64,000 nucleotides of DNA from Hyphomicrobiales bacterium (GCA_900471525.1 UCEZ01000021.1:1-64000), one strand, 5' to 3'; shown: positions 46,030 to 55,881, numbered from the stretch's first letter. The notes: generated from the letters alone by a model not told the origin. Program-made: numbers and translations.

Positions 46030-47106
46030 ATGAAGTGGAATTCTGCAATCCAGATGGGAAGTCGGGAGCTGTCTATCACCGCTCCAACATATTTCATCGC
46101 TGACATCGCTGCGAACCACGATGGTGATTTCCAGCGCGCCAAGGATCTTGTCTACCTTGCCAAGGAAGCCGGCGCCGATTGTGCGAAGTTCCAGCATTTC
46201 CTGGCCAACAAGATCGTGAGCCAGAAGGGCTTCGATACCCTTGGCACCAACATGGCGCACCAGTCCTCCTGGAAGAAGTCGGTCGTGGAAATCTACGACC
46301 AGTATCATTTTCAGCGCGAGTGGACGCTGCCTCTGGCGGAGCTTTGCGCGGAAGTGGGCATCGATTTCATGACGACGCCTTACGATTTCGAAGCCCTGGA
46401 GCAGGTTCTCCCGCTCGTGCATGGCTTGAAGATCGGTTCTGGCGACATCACCTGGCACGCCTTCATCGAAGCCGTGGCCTCGACGAAAAAAACCGTGCTG
46501 CTTGCCACCGGCGCGGCAGACATGGTCGATGTCGAGCAGGCCGTGGATATCGTATTGAGCAAGACCCCCGAACTCGTTCTGATGCAGTGCAACACGAACT
46601 ATACCGGCTCCATGGAGAATTTCCGGTTCGTGAACTTGAAGGTCCTTCAGTCCTTCGCCACCCGCTGGCCGGGCATGGTTCTGGGTCTGTCGGACCATAC
46701 GCCCGGCCACTCGGCCGTCGTGGGCGCAGTCACGCTTGGCGCGCGCGTTATCGAAAAGCACTTCACCGACGACAATGCCCGCACGGGTCCGGACCACTTC
46801 TTCGCCCTGAATCCGCAGACATGGCGCGACATGGTCGATGCCACGCGCGAACTTGAATACGCGCTGGGAACCGGCGTGAAGATCGTCGAGGAAAACGAAC
46901 GGCAGACCGTCGTCGTCCAGCGTCGGGCAATCCGCCTGAAGCGGGCGCTGTCGGCGAATGAGGCGATTCAGGAATCTGATATCGAATGCCTGCGTCCCTG
47001 CCCAGCCGACGCCATCGATCCTCGGCATTGGCGGGATATCCTTGGTAAGCAGCTGAAAACGGACAAGGAGCAGGGAGAGCATTTGTGCTGGAGCGATCTC
47101 CACTAG
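46030..47106 (+). CDS. NeuB/SpsE-type nonulosonate synthase with SAF domain
   Basis: A 358-residue enzyme, the second NeuB-family member in the window. The TIM barrel (about 15-285) shows YFIADIAANHDGDFQRAKDLVYLAKEAGADCAKFQHF, MTTPYDFEA, KIGSGDITW, LGLSDHTPGH and VIEKHFTDDNARTGPDHFFAL. The SAF domain (about 295-355, RRAIRLKRALSANEAI) is intact. It differs from the neuB at 40132 in architecture and sequence, so it should use another substrate (Leg-, Pse- or SpsE-like). It begins 10 bp after the RmlD-like gene and overlaps the next gene. Confidence 0.87.
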   Translation: MKWNSAIQMGSRELSITAPTYFIADIAANHDGDFQRAKDLVYLAKEAGADCAKFQHFLANKIVSQKGFDTLGTNMAHQSSWKKSVVEIYDQYHFQREWTLPLAELCAEVGIDFMTTPYDFEALEQVLPLVHGLKIGSGDITWHAFIEAVASTKKTVLLATGAADMVDVEQAVDIVLSKTPELVLMQCNTNYTGSMENFRFVNLKVLQSFATRWPGMVLGLSDHTPGHSAVVGAVTLGARVIEKHFTDDNARTGPDHFFALNPQTWRDMVDATRELEYALGTGVKIVEENERQTVVVQRRAIRLKRALSANEAIQESDIECLRPCPADAIDPRHWRDILGKQLKTDKEQGEHLCWSDLH

Positions 47107-47759
47107 CAATCGTCATCCCCTGCTATAACGAAGCAGCGACGCTGCGCGATGTCATCAAAGGCTGCGCAGCGTCGGGCGATGTCTTTGTTATCGATGACGG
47201 TTCCACGGATGGCTCCAGTATCATGGCTCGGGAAGAGGGAGCAATCCTCGTGGAAACGGGGGGACGCACCGGCTATGACAGGGTCATCGAGCGTGGCTTG
47301 CGGGAGGCGTTCTCGCTGGGCTACCGATGGGTTGTGACAATTGATGCCGACGGAGAGCACGATCCGACGCTTGTCGCGCACTATGCCCGCCTGTTTCGCG
47401 AGACCGATACGCAACTGATTCTCGGCATTCGGCCGGCGCCCCAACGGTTGGCCGAATGGGTGGTCTGCTTCTATTGCCGCTGGCGCTTCGGGATCCACGA
47501 TATCCTGTGCGGCATGAAGGGATATTCGCGGGACGTGCTGGAGCGCTACTTCGCAGATGGGCGTCCCAATCTTGTGAATACCTGGCCAGCTTTGTTGTGG
47601 GCCGCGACCGGGGCCTCTTTCGGCGAGATACAGGTTACGGGGAGACGCCGCCTCGACAAGCCTCGTTTCAGTTCGCGCTACAGGGCAAATGTCGCCATCA
47701 TGAAAATGTTAGGCCCGATTTCGGTACTGCGAAAAAAACGTCATAAGACCGGCGCATAG
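47085..47759 (+). CDS. Glycosyltransferase family 2 protein
   Basis: A 224-residue GT-A enzyme. VIPCYNEAATLRDVI, FVIDDGSTDGS and TIDADGEHDP (DxD-type metal site) are the GT2 signatures, arranged as in dolichol/undecaprenyl-phosphate mannosyltransferases. There are no membrane helices, so it is a short soluble or peripheral form. GTG at 47085 lies inside the previous gene, behind AGGGAGAG, so the two are translationally coupled. Donor unknown. Confidence 0.82.
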   Translation: MLERSPLAIVIPCYNEAATLRDVIKGCAASGDVFVIDDGSTDGSSIMAREEGAILVETGGRTGYDRVIERGLREAFSLGYRWVVTIDADGEHDPTLVAHYARLFRETDTQLILGIRPAPQRLAEWVVCFYCRWRFGIHDILCGMKGYSRDVLERYFADGRPNLVNTWPALLWAATGASFGEIQVTGRRRLDKPRFSSRYRANVAIMKMLGPISVLRKKRHKTGA

Positions 47760-47973
47760 CTCTCTTTGCCATAGAAAGGACCTCCTATCTATTGCAAGTC
47801 GTTTTGCGCTGGACGGAGAGGCCTCGCAAGCCGGCGATGTGAAAGCCTGTGGTGGCGGCTGGCAGGCGGCTGACTGACCCGAATGCCTTCAATGACCCAC
47901 ATTCCGCCGCCCGTTGATCCGGCTCAAGACACGACACGCTGCAACCACGCCAGACGCGGAGATTATTTTCGAG

Positions 47974-50454
47974 ATGGATAGCACTGTTCTCATGCGCAAT
48001 GAATTTTTGCAGAGTTTACGTGGTGTCGTTGGGGAAAAGCCGGGGATAGTCGTCCTTCACTCCTCCTTGGCGAAGATCCTGCCGACCGCAACGCCGAACC
48101 GCTGGGATATTCTCTATGCCATCGGCATCCTGGCAGGGGAGGGCTGGACGATTGCCGCGCCGGCTTTCACCTTCTCGTTCTGCCGGGGAACCGTCTTCGA
48201 TGCGATGAAGAGCCCCTCTGAAACGGGGGTCCTCGCGGACTGGATTCTGGAGGCCTTTCCGGGCGCGCAGCGCACGAAGCACCCCATTTACTCCTTTGCC
48301 GTGCTTGGGCCGCAGGCCTCGGCGATCCTCGACTGCCCATCCGCGACCACCTTCGGGGACGACTCCCCCTTCGGTCTTTTCGAAAGAGAGGACGCCGCCG
48401 TCGTCATGGCCGGTTGCGGTTGGGATTATTGCACGCAGTTCCACCGTTACGAGGAGGTTGCGCGTGTCCCCTACCGTGTCTTCAAGGTGTTCTCTGGCGC
48501 TAGCCGCAATGCCGAGGCCATCGAAGGACCAGTGGACGCGACAATGTATGTCCGCGATCTGGATCTCGGTGGGATAAACGATTTCTCGCCCGTCGTTCAA
48601 CGAATGAACGATGCTGGCGAAATCAAACGGGAGTCCTTGTGGCGTGGAACTGTTGAAGCGGCGAGTGTGTCTTCCATTCGCAAGGCGTGTGAAACGCTTC
48701 TCGAGCAAAGCCCGCTATCGCTCGTGTCGAACAAGCTCGACGTTCAAACGCGAATGAACAGGGCGAAGGAAGCAGGGCGCACGGCCCCCTTGAGGGTTGC
48801 GCTTTTGGGCTCGAGCAATCTCGATATCGCCCGTAACGGTCTGGTCACCCGATTGCAGGAGGTGCTTCCCCAGCGAAGAAGCGAGATCACGACGCTTCCC
48901 TTCGGGCAGCTTTTTCAGCAGATCGTGCAGCCCAACTCGGAGTTGAATGCGTTCGCCCCGGAAATATCCATATTCTGCGACCGGATTGAAGACCTGTTGT
49001 CGGTTGCCTCGCTCGATCGGGCTGACATGCCCTTGGCGGCCGAGCGTGTGCGTCTTTACGCCGAGAACATTGCGGCCTTTGCCTCGAAACATCAGTCCTG
49101 GGTTGTCGTTCACCGTTTCTCGGTAGTGGGGAGTTTCTCGGCCGAACTGAATATTCGGCTGATCCGGCACGTTGAGCAATTCAATGGGATACTGCACGAG
49201 GTACTGGCCGATGTTCCGCAAATCGTCTGGGTTGATCCCGGCACCGAAGCCGCGCAAGTGGGCCCCCCCTTCGACCCGCGCCTTTGGTTCCTGGGCCGCA
49301 TTCCGTTTTCCAGCTCCTTCACCGCTCGGCTGGTGGAGCGCTGGACCGGCATCGTCGCGGCCGTTCTGGAAAAAACGGCCCGGCTTATCGTGTTGGATTT
49401 GGACAACACGTTGTGGGGTGGCGTTCTCGGTGAAGACGGCATCGATGGCATCAAGATCGGCGGAGATTATCCGGGTAACGCTTTTGCCGACTTCCAGCAT
49501 GCGCTCAAGGTCCTTTCCGAACGGGGTGTCGCGCTGGCGGTTTGCAGCAAGAACGACGAGGACCTGGCATTGAATGCCTTGGACACCCATGACGAGATGG
49601 TGCTTCGTCGGTCGGACATCGTGAGTCACCGCATCAATTGGTCGCCGAAATGGGAGAACATTCGGGATATCGCCCAGGAACTGGATCTGGGGCTCGGCTC
49701 CGTACTCTTCATCGACGACAATCCTGTAGAACGGGAAAGCGTGATGCGGAACTTACCGGAAGTTCGCGTCCTGGATTTGCCGGCGGACGCCACGAAATAC
49801 ACCGAAGCTCTGCGGTCATGCCTGTGGCTGGAATCGGTCAAGGTCGGCAAGGAAGACCGCCAACGGGTGGAATCGTACAAGGCAAGGCAGAAGATCAACG
49901 AGCAACGGCAGAAATCGGTCAGCCTCGACGACTTCCTGCATTCCCTCGATATGAAGCTGTTTGTCGATAAGATAGACGACAGCAATATCGCGCGCGCAGC
50001 GCAGCTGTGCCAGAAAACAAACCAATTCAATACGACGACGCATCGCTATTCGGCGCGCGACCTGCTGCAAATGACGGCAGATGGAGCGGACATTGCGACC
50101 ATTGGCCTTGCTGACAAATACACCCAAAGGGAAATTATCGGCCTTATCATCCTCAAGCCTCTGGAGGGGCGCAAGGACACTGGCCTCGTCGATCTCTTCC
50201 TCTTGTCCTGCCGGGTTCTTGGAAGGACTGTGGAAAAGGCTGTCATGAGCTGGGCGACCGAACGCGCAAAGCAAAGGGGGTGGTCTGAGTTGACGGGCCT
50301 TATCTTGGAAACACCGCGCAATACACCGGCCAGGGGCATTTTCCAGGATGAAGGATTTACTTTCGATGCTGAATCCGGCCTATGGCGCAAGAACATGTCC
50401 AATATTGGCACTTCGTTGCCTGCGTGGTTCGAGCTACATGGCAATTACAACTGA
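47974..50454 (+). CDS. AAC(3)-like acetyltransferase fused to FkbH-type HAD/GNAT protein
   Basis: An 826-residue fusion. The N-terminal part (about 1-250) is an aminoglycoside 3-N-acetyltransferase-like domain: VVLHSSLAKI, WTIAAPAFTFSF, RTKHPIYSFAVLGP and AGCGWDYCTQFHRYEE. The C-terminal part (about 262-826) is FkbH-like: an SGNH-like entry domain (LRVALLGSSNLDIARNGL), a HAD-IIIC domain with IVLDLDNTLWGGVLGEDG (Asp475, Asp477), FIDDNPVERESV, and a GNAT-like end (CQKTNQFNTTTHRYS). FkbH enzymes load glyceryl or other small acyl units onto acyl-carrier proteins; an ACP is encoded in the next gene. ATG at 47974 is chosen over 47914. The fused order is uncommon. Confidence 0.82.
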   Translation: MDSTVLMRNEFLQSLRGVVGEKPGIVVLHSSLAKILPTATPNRWDILYAIGILAGEGWTIAAPAFTFSFCRGTVFDAMKSPSETGVLADWILEAFPGAQRTKHPIYSFAVLGPQASAILDCPSATTFGDDSPFGLFEREDAAVVMAGCGWDYCTQFHRYEEVARVPYRVFKVFSGASRNAEAIEGPVDATMYVRDLDLGGINDFSPVVQRMNDAGEIKRESLWRGTVEAASVSSIRKACETLLEQSPLSLVSNKLDVQTRMNRAKEAGRTAPLRVALLGSSNLDIARNGLVTRLQEVLPQRRSEITTLPFGQLFQQIVQPNSELNAFAPEISIFCDRIEDLLSVASLDRADMPLAAERVRLYAENIAAFASKHQSWVVVHRFSVVGSFSAELNIRLIRHVEQFNGILHEVLADVPQIVWVDPGTEAAQVGPPFDPRLWFLGRIPFSSSFTARLVERWTGIVAAVLEKTARLIVLDLDNTLWGGVLGEDGIDGIKIGGDYPGNAFADFQHALKVLSERGVALAVCSKNDEDLALNALDTHDEMVLRRSDIVSHRINWSPKWENIRDIAQELDLGLGSVLFIDDNPVERESVMRNLPEVRVLDLPADATKYTEALRSCLWLESVKVGKEDRQRVESYKARQKINEQRQKSVSLDDFLHSLDMKLFVDKIDDSNIARAAQLCQKTNQFNTTTHRYSARDLLQMTADGADIATIGLADKYTQREIIGLIILKPLEGRKDTGLVDLFLLSCRVLGRTVEKAVMSWATERAKQRGWSELTGLILETPRNTPARGIFQDEGFTFDAESGLWRKNMSNIGTSLPAWFELHGNYN

Positions 50455-50472
50455 CAGAAAGCATGTGTGCGA

Positions 50473-51978
50473 ATGACTGAGCTTAGACGTTTTTCCGACT
50501 TCAAGTCGGGCGACTTTGTGACTTTCGTCAAAACTTTCGAGAAGGGTGACTTTGAAGGATTTACATCGCTGAGCGGCGATCGAAATCCGCTTCATTGGGA
50601 CGACACCTACGCCGCCGAGTCCGAGATCGGAAAAACCATCGTCCCGTTGCACATGACGATGGCTCCGCTTTCCATGATCGCCGGGATGATCTTTCCGGGA
50701 GACCCGTCCCTCTATCTCGGTCACGAAGTGCGCTCCATCACGCCGGTTTTTTATGGCGATGAACTGCGCTATTCGGCGAAGATCAAGTCCGTTAATCCAG
50801 CGCTTCGAATGCTCATCATTCGCGTCATCGTATCGCGGGGAACGGATGTGGTCCTCGACGCGAACATGCGCGTTCAATCGCGCCTGAACGAGTGGCCGGC
50901 CCCCGCCGAGACAATCGGACAGGCCGGAAAGCCGAAGCGTGCGCTGGTAACGGGTGCATCCGGCGAAATCGGCAAGGCAATGGCCTTGGCCTTGGTGAAA
51001 AGAGGCTGGAACCTGCTGTTGCAGGACCGCGGCACCGCATCCAAGCGGGAAACCCTTCAGCAGGCCATCGAGCCGCTTTTGGCAGAAGGGCAATCGGTGC
51101 ACTACGTGGGCGCGGACCTGCAGCGACCCGAAGATCTCGCCTCGCTTTGCAAGACCGTGACGGACTTCGACGACATCGCCCTTGTCCTGCATGTCGCGTC
51201 CCCGCCGACCGACGCATCCATCGAAGATCTCGTGCAGGTAAACTACACTGCGCTCAAACACCTGAGCACGGCGGGCATGCCGGCAATGCTTGCCCGGCAG
51301 GAAGGCGCAATCGTATCGCTGAACTCCATTGCGACCGAACGGGTGATCCCGGGCTGGAGCGACTATTCCGCCGCAAAAGCGATGGCTGCGCAGTACGTGT
51401 CGTCGGTCCACAAGACCTATCACGGCGTTGGAATAAACGGACTGACCATTCTGGCGGGGCTCGTTGCAACGGCCTATTCGGAACAGTATCGCGGTGATAT
51501 GCCGGCAATGCTGCCGCAGGAGCTTGCAGAGACGGTCCTTCGCCGCGCGCTCGACAACCAAGCGGGCGGCGCCATCGTCGTCGAATGGAATGCGGAGCGC
51601 AGCGGCTTGATCGGCTTCCATGAACCGGCAGCCATAAATCGGTCTCCCGAAGCCAGGCAGGTCGCAACGGCGGGCGCGTCCGTTGCCGATCCTTCGGCAT
51701 CATCGTCACCGAACCTGGGTACGGATCTCTCGTTCCGGATAGGCGAGATCGTGCGCTTGAGATTGGGACTTTCCGATCAGAACCACCTGGTCGGTGGAGG
51801 GCTGGGCGCAACGCCAGGCTGGGATTCGCTGCGGCACATCGAAATCGTCCTCGATCTAGAAGAGACGCTCGGCATTCGTTTCGGGTCCGGCGACATGGAA
51901 AAGATGTCCACCTTCTCGGATCTTCTGACGATTTCCGCTTCCCGCGTGTCGGAAGCCAAGAACGGGCGGGGTGCCTGA
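50473..51978 (+). CDS. MaoC hydratase - SDR ketoreductase - acyl carrier protein fusion
   Basis: A 501-residue three-domain protein. Residues 1-145: MaoC-type hot-dog fold ((R)-specific enoyl hydratase) with GDRNPLHWDDTYAAES and VPLHMTMAPLSMIAG. Residues 155-390: SDR with VTGASGEIGKAMALAL and the catalytic pair in YSAAK (Tyr298, Lys302), like 3-ketoacyl-ACP reductases. Residues 415-495: acyl carrier protein with the phosphopantetheine serine in GWDSLRHIE (Ser452). Both catalytic domains give 3-hydroxyacyl products, so the protein could make or hold a 3-hydroxyacyl-ACP for transfer to a sugar. ATG 50473 is used; GTG 50467 is two codons upstream. Confidence 0.85.
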   Translation: MTELRRFSDFKSGDFVTFVKTFEKGDFEGFTSLSGDRNPLHWDDTYAAESEIGKTIVPLHMTMAPLSMIAGMIFPGDPSLYLGHEVRSITPVFYGDELRYSAKIKSVNPALRMLIIRVIVSRGTDVVLDANMRVQSRLNEWPAPAETIGQAGKPKRALVTGASGEIGKAMALALVKRGWNLLLQDRGTASKRETLQQAIEPLLAEGQSVHYVGADLQRPEDLASLCKTVTDFDDIALVLHVASPPTDASIEDLVQVNYTALKHLSTAGMPAMLARQEGAIVSLNSIATERVIPGWSDYSAAKAMAAQYVSSVHKTYHGVGINGLTILAGLVATAYSEQYRGDMPAMLPQELAETVLRRALDNQAGGAIVVEWNAERSGLIGFHEPAAINRSPEARQVATAGASVADPSASSSPNLGTDLSFRIGEIVRLRLGLSDQNHLVGGGLGATPGWDSLRHIEIVLDLEETLGIRFGSGDMEKMSTFSDLLTISASRVSEAKNGRGA

Positions 51979-51979
51979 T

Positions 51980-53293
51980 ATGGAAGCCATGAACGAATCC
52001 CTCGGCCAGGATATGCACGACTTCGTCCGCAACCTGTTTCCCATATGCCGAAGCCTTACGGGAAACGGCACGAGAGAGACGCTGTCGATCATCCAGCAGC
52101 ATCTTCCAGGCTTGGTGATCCACGAAGTGCCGAGCGGTACCCAGGCCTTCGACTGGACCGTACCGGACGAATGGAACATAACATCTGCGCGCCTGGTGGA
52201 TCCGAGCGGCAAAACCGTTGTCGATTTCGCGGATAACAACCTGCACGTCGTCGGATATTCGGAGCCGGTCAATCAGAAAATTGACCTGGCGGATCTGCAA
52301 AACCACCTCTATTCGCTGCCGGATCAGCCCGATGCGATCCCCTACGTCACATCCTACTACAAGCGTCGCTGGGGGTTCTGCCTGACTGATAAGGAGCGGC
52401 AGAAGCTTCAACCGGGCATCTATGACGTCCAGATAGACTCGCGGCTGGAACCTGGCAGCCTTACCTATGGCGAACTCGTGCTGCCGGGTGAAAGCAGCGA
52501 AGAAGTATTCCTCTCGACCTATGTGTGCCATCCGTCGATGGCCAACAACGAACTTTCCGGACCGGCCGTCGCAACCTGGCTTGCCAAATGGCTTTCAGAG
52601 GGGCCGCGCAAGTTCACCTACAGGTTCGTGTTCATTCCTGAAACCATAGGTTCCATTTGCTATATTTCCCGCAATCTGGATGCCCTGCGCAAGAATGTGG
52701 TCGCCGGCTTCAACATTTCCTGTGTGGGCGATGATCGCTGCTATTCGTTCCTGCCCAGTAGGGCTGGAAATACGATAAGCGACCGGGCGGCCATACATGC
52801 CCTAAAATACCATTCCCCTGACTATATTTCCTACAGCTTCCTCGACAGAGCCAGTGATGAGCGCCAATACTGCTCGCCGGGTGTCGATATGCCGATAGCC
52901 TCCATCATGCGTTCGAAATACGGTTGCTATCCGGAATATCATACCTCCCTCGACGATCTGAACCTTGTTACGCCAAGCGGCTTGTTCGGCGCCTACAGCG
53001 CGCTGCGCCGCGCGATCGAACTGATCGACGCAAATGCGATCTGGCGCACGACGACGCTGTGCGAGCCCCAATTGGGCAAGAGGGGACTGTATCCGACGAT
53101 CAGCACCGCCCGCGGCGCCTATTCCTTGCGCGGCATGATGAATTTGCTCGCTTATGCGGATGGTACGAGGGATTTGATTGAACTCGCCGATACGATCGGC
53201 GAGAACGCGTACGATTGCTTGCCGATCCTTGATAAGCTGGAACGGCATGGACTTGTCGAACGGATATCCAAATCGCGCGCTGAGATAGCGTGA
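51980..53293 (+). CDS. DUF4910 aminopeptidase-like protein
   Basis: A 437-residue zinc-peptidase-like protein of the DUF4910/DUF2172 class (M28-like fold with an inserted PA-type domain and a C-terminal winged helix). Visible features are FPICRSLTGNGTRETL at the N terminus, STYVCHPSMANNELSGPAVA with a His and Asn/Glu metal-site pattern, FIPETIGSICYISRN, and EYHTSLDDLNLV. These proteins recur in polysaccharide and nonulosonate clusters; their real substrate is unproven and may be an amide on a sugar rather than a peptide. ATG at 51980 overlaps no stop; GTG 51971 opens the frame inside the previous gene. Confidence 0.8.
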   Translation: MEAMNESLGQDMHDFVRNLFPICRSLTGNGTRETLSIIQQHLPGLVIHEVPSGTQAFDWTVPDEWNITSARLVDPSGKTVVDFADNNLHVVGYSEPVNQKIDLADLQNHLYSLPDQPDAIPYVTSYYKRRWGFCLTDKERQKLQPGIYDVQIDSRLEPGSLTYGELVLPGESSEEVFLSTYVCHPSMANNELSGPAVATWLAKWLSEGPRKFTYRFVFIPETIGSICYISRNLDALRKNVVAGFNISCVGDDRCYSFLPSRAGNTISDRAAIHALKYHSPDYISYSFLDRASDERQYCSPGVDMPIASIMRSKYGCYPEYHTSLDDLNLVTPSGLFGAYSALRRAIELIDANAIWRTTTLCEPQLGKRGLYPTISTARGAYSLRGMMNLLAYADGTRDLIELADTIGENAYDCLPILDKLERHGLVERISKSRAEIA

Positions 53294-53373
53294 TTTGGTC
53301 AAGAAGCTGGCTAGTTACCCGCCAATGCTGCAAGACTGGCAGTGAAGGCGCTTGGAGACCGACGAGGTGATAC

Positions 53374-55881
53374 GTGTTTAAAGGTCTAGTAAATACTCTT
53401 CTGAAACGTCGGTCGGCCAAGAAAACGTCCAAGAATTCGCCACCGAAACGGACGCCAGAGCAGATTCTGAGCGACGAAAAAAAGGCAGCGCGTGCCCAGA
53501 AGCTTGAAAAGCTCCAGCGGGAGGTGGAGCGGAGTATCGAAAAAGCGGACTTTCACGCTGCGGCAAAATACGGCGTGGACTACGCAAAGATCGCCTCCAA
53601 GGCACCCCTTAAGGTGCGCCGGGCCACGTGCAACCTCCTGAAACAGGCTCAGTCATGGTCGGGTGTTCTGCTTTATCTCGAGCGGATAGATCCGGAACAG
53701 CGTAATGACAACCAAATGCTGGTGAACGCTGCGATAGCCTATCGCGAACTCCATCGATACGACGAAAGCGCCGCCGTCCTCGAACAGGCACTCCTGAGCA
53801 GCGACAGCGTGCAGTTGCGGCGTTTGCTTGCAGGCGTCTTGGCAAAACTTGGCCGATTCGAGGACGCCGCTGCCCACGTCAATCATGCATTGCTGATTGA
53901 CCCCGATAACGTCTCGTTGACTTCCTTGCTTATTCGGCTCCTTGTCGAAGGAAAGATGTTTGACGAGGCGGAAAAGCGTCTGTCCCAGGCAGTTGTCTCG
54001 GAACCAAATTCTCCAAAGGCCCATGCGGAGCTTGGAGAGTATTATAAGCGGATGAAACGCAAGGAGGAAGCGTGCGCCGCATTCTACCAGGCTTCCCTTC
54101 TCGCCCCAGACGATGAGCAGTATACGTTGTTCTTCCTGAGGGCGGCTTTAGCGTGCGCCGGGGACAATTATATTTCGGATGCGATCGCTTCCGGCGAGCG
54201 CCTGCTTGAAAACCAATCCAGCAACAAGATCATGACTGCGCTGGCGCAGCTATACCCGAGACTTCCGGCGACAGAACAGGCAATCGCCGGTCTTGACAAG
54301 CTTCTGCAGAAGAAGAGTGACGATGAAGTCATCGTTTTCGGATTGGCGCAATCGTATTTTCGAGCAAGCAATCTCGCGGAAAGCCGGAAAATCCTTGAGA
54401 CTTACCTCGTAAGGAAACCGGGCAACAAAGCCGCAGTGTATCGGCTTGCCGGCGTCATGGCCCAGCAGTCGGAACCGGCGGCAGCCATAGCCATGATGAT
54501 GCAGCAGGTCAGCGAGACTGATCGCGATGCCGTGTTCTTCAGGCGTGTGGGGCACATTCTGGCATGGATGGGCATGGCGCTTGAAGCCATGATCTGGCTG
54601 CGAAAGTCGATTGAACTCGATCGGACACAGGGCAGCGTTATCGCGGACCTCGCTCTTTGTTACGAACATCAGCAGGAGTTCTCGATCGCCCTTTCGTTGA
54701 TGGAGCATGCCAGTGATCTCATGGCAATCACTCCCGCGGATGTGATCACGGGTCTCGATGAGATGTCTCAGAAGCGTTTGCGCCGCCGCATGGTCTTTGC
54801 GTCGCACGTGGCTGGAGGTAGCGCGCGTTCCCGCGCATTGCTGCTTGAGGCGGCGCGTCGTGATCCGATCGTTTTGCCCTATCCTTTCCGCGAGTGGGCT
54901 GGTGGCAGTCTGGCGGGTAAGCGGGTCGCGGCGCTGACGGAATCCGGCATCGGCGACGAGATTCGCTACACCTGCATTTTTCACCGGCTTCTGCAGCCCG
55001 CATCTGAGGTGCTTGTGTCCTGCGATCCGCGCCTGGAAACGCTATTGAAACGCAGCTTCCCCGATTTCAAAATTTTCCCGACACAACGTGAGTTCACGCG
55101 TTTGAAGAAGGAACGGCTCGACAAGCGTACCCTTGCGATTTCAAGCCGGATGCGCAGTCTTGCCACTGATGCGATCATTGAGGCCGGCCAGGACGCCGAC
55201 GTCTGGGTGAGGCTCATTCATCTGTTCGAACACGACTCTTTTGACCAACATAATTACCAGTCTCCAGAGCATCCTGTTCTCATACCGGATCCGAACCTGA
55301 AGGATCGGTTTGGTAAGAAGATCAGCAAGCAGGCGAAAGGGCGTCCGGTCATCGGGATTTCCTGGCGCGGGGGACATCGCAGTTACAGTAGAGACCCTCA
55401 CTACTTCCGGCTGGAGCAATGGAAGCCCATCCTGGACGATGAGAACTTCTGCTTCGTCAATCTTCAGTATGCTTTCGCCGAAGAGGAGATTTCCTATCTG
55501 CGGCTGGTTCTTGGCGAGCGCTTCATCGAGTTTCCCGAAATAGATTTGCAGGATGATTTGGACACGGTCGCGGCACTGTGCAGTGCCCTGGATGGGACGG
55601 TTGGGATTTGCACGTCCGTGCTGGAGCTTTCCGCTGCGGTCGGCACGCATACGCTCTATCTGATGCGCTCTCCGCAAGTAACGCATGCGATACGCCTGAA
55701 CGGCGACGCCGACCTCCATGGAAGCTACCAGGACGACGTTTGGCGCAACTGCCGGATTATTCCACGTTTCTCGATGGGCGATGAAGAAATGATCGCGGCG
55801 GCGTGTGCCCACCTTCGAGACTATATGCTCTCTGAACGTCAATTCGAACAGATCGAAACCCTCAAGGTGAAAGATGCTTGA
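53374..55881 (+). CDS. TPR domain glycosyltransferase (FlmG-like layout)
   Basis: An 835-residue protein. Residues 1-60 are basic and helical. Residues about 60-480 are tetratricopeptide repeats (YRELHRYDESAAVLEQAL, LAKLGRFEDAAAHVNHALLIDPD, LGEYYKRMKRKEEACAAFYQASLLAPD). Residues about 495-830 look like a GT-B nucleotide-sugar transferase: LTESGIGDEIRYTCIFHRLL, GISWRGGHRSYSRDP, and DTVAALCSALDGTVGICTSVLELSAAVGTHTLYL. This TPR-plus-transferase order is that of FlmG, which puts nonulosonic acid on flagellins in Caulobacter-type bacteria. GTG 53374 follows GAGGTGA. Flagellin or capsule acceptor is open. Confidence 0.78.
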   Translation: MFKGLVNTLLKRRSAKKTSKNSPPKRTPEQILSDEKKAARAQKLEKLQREVERSIEKADFHAAAKYGVDYAKIASKAPLKVRRATCNLLKQAQSWSGVLLYLERIDPEQRNDNQMLVNAAIAYRELHRYDESAAVLEQALLSSDSVQLRRLLAGVLAKLGRFEDAAAHVNHALLIDPDNVSLTSLLIRLLVEGKMFDEAEKRLSQAVVSEPNSPKAHAELGEYYKRMKRKEEACAAFYQASLLAPDDEQYTLFFLRAALACAGDNYISDAIASGERLLENQSSNKIMTALAQLYPRLPATEQAIAGLDKLLQKKSDDEVIVFGLAQSYFRASNLAESRKILETYLVRKPGNKAAVYRLAGVMAQQSEPAAAIAMMMQQVSETDRDAVFFRRVGHILAWMGMALEAMIWLRKSIELDRTQGSVIADLALCYEHQQEFSIALSLMEHASDLMAITPADVITGLDEMSQKRLRRRMVFASHVAGGSARSRALLLEAARRDPIVLPYPFREWAGGSLAGKRVAALTESGIGDEIRYTCIFHRLLQPASEVLVSCDPRLETLLKRSFPDFKIFPTQREFTRLKKERLDKRTLAISSRMRSLATDAIIEAGQDADVWVRLIHLFEHDSFDQHNYQSPEHPVLIPDPNLKDRFGKKISKQAKGRPVIGISWRGGHRSYSRDPHYFRLEQWKPILDDENFCFVNLQYAFAEEEISYLRLVLGERFIEFPEIDLQDDLDTVAALCSALDGTVGICTSVLELSAAVGTHTLYLMRSPQVTHAIRLNGDADLHGSYQDDVWRNCRIIPRFSMGDEEMIAAACAHLRDYMLSERQFEQIETLKVKDA

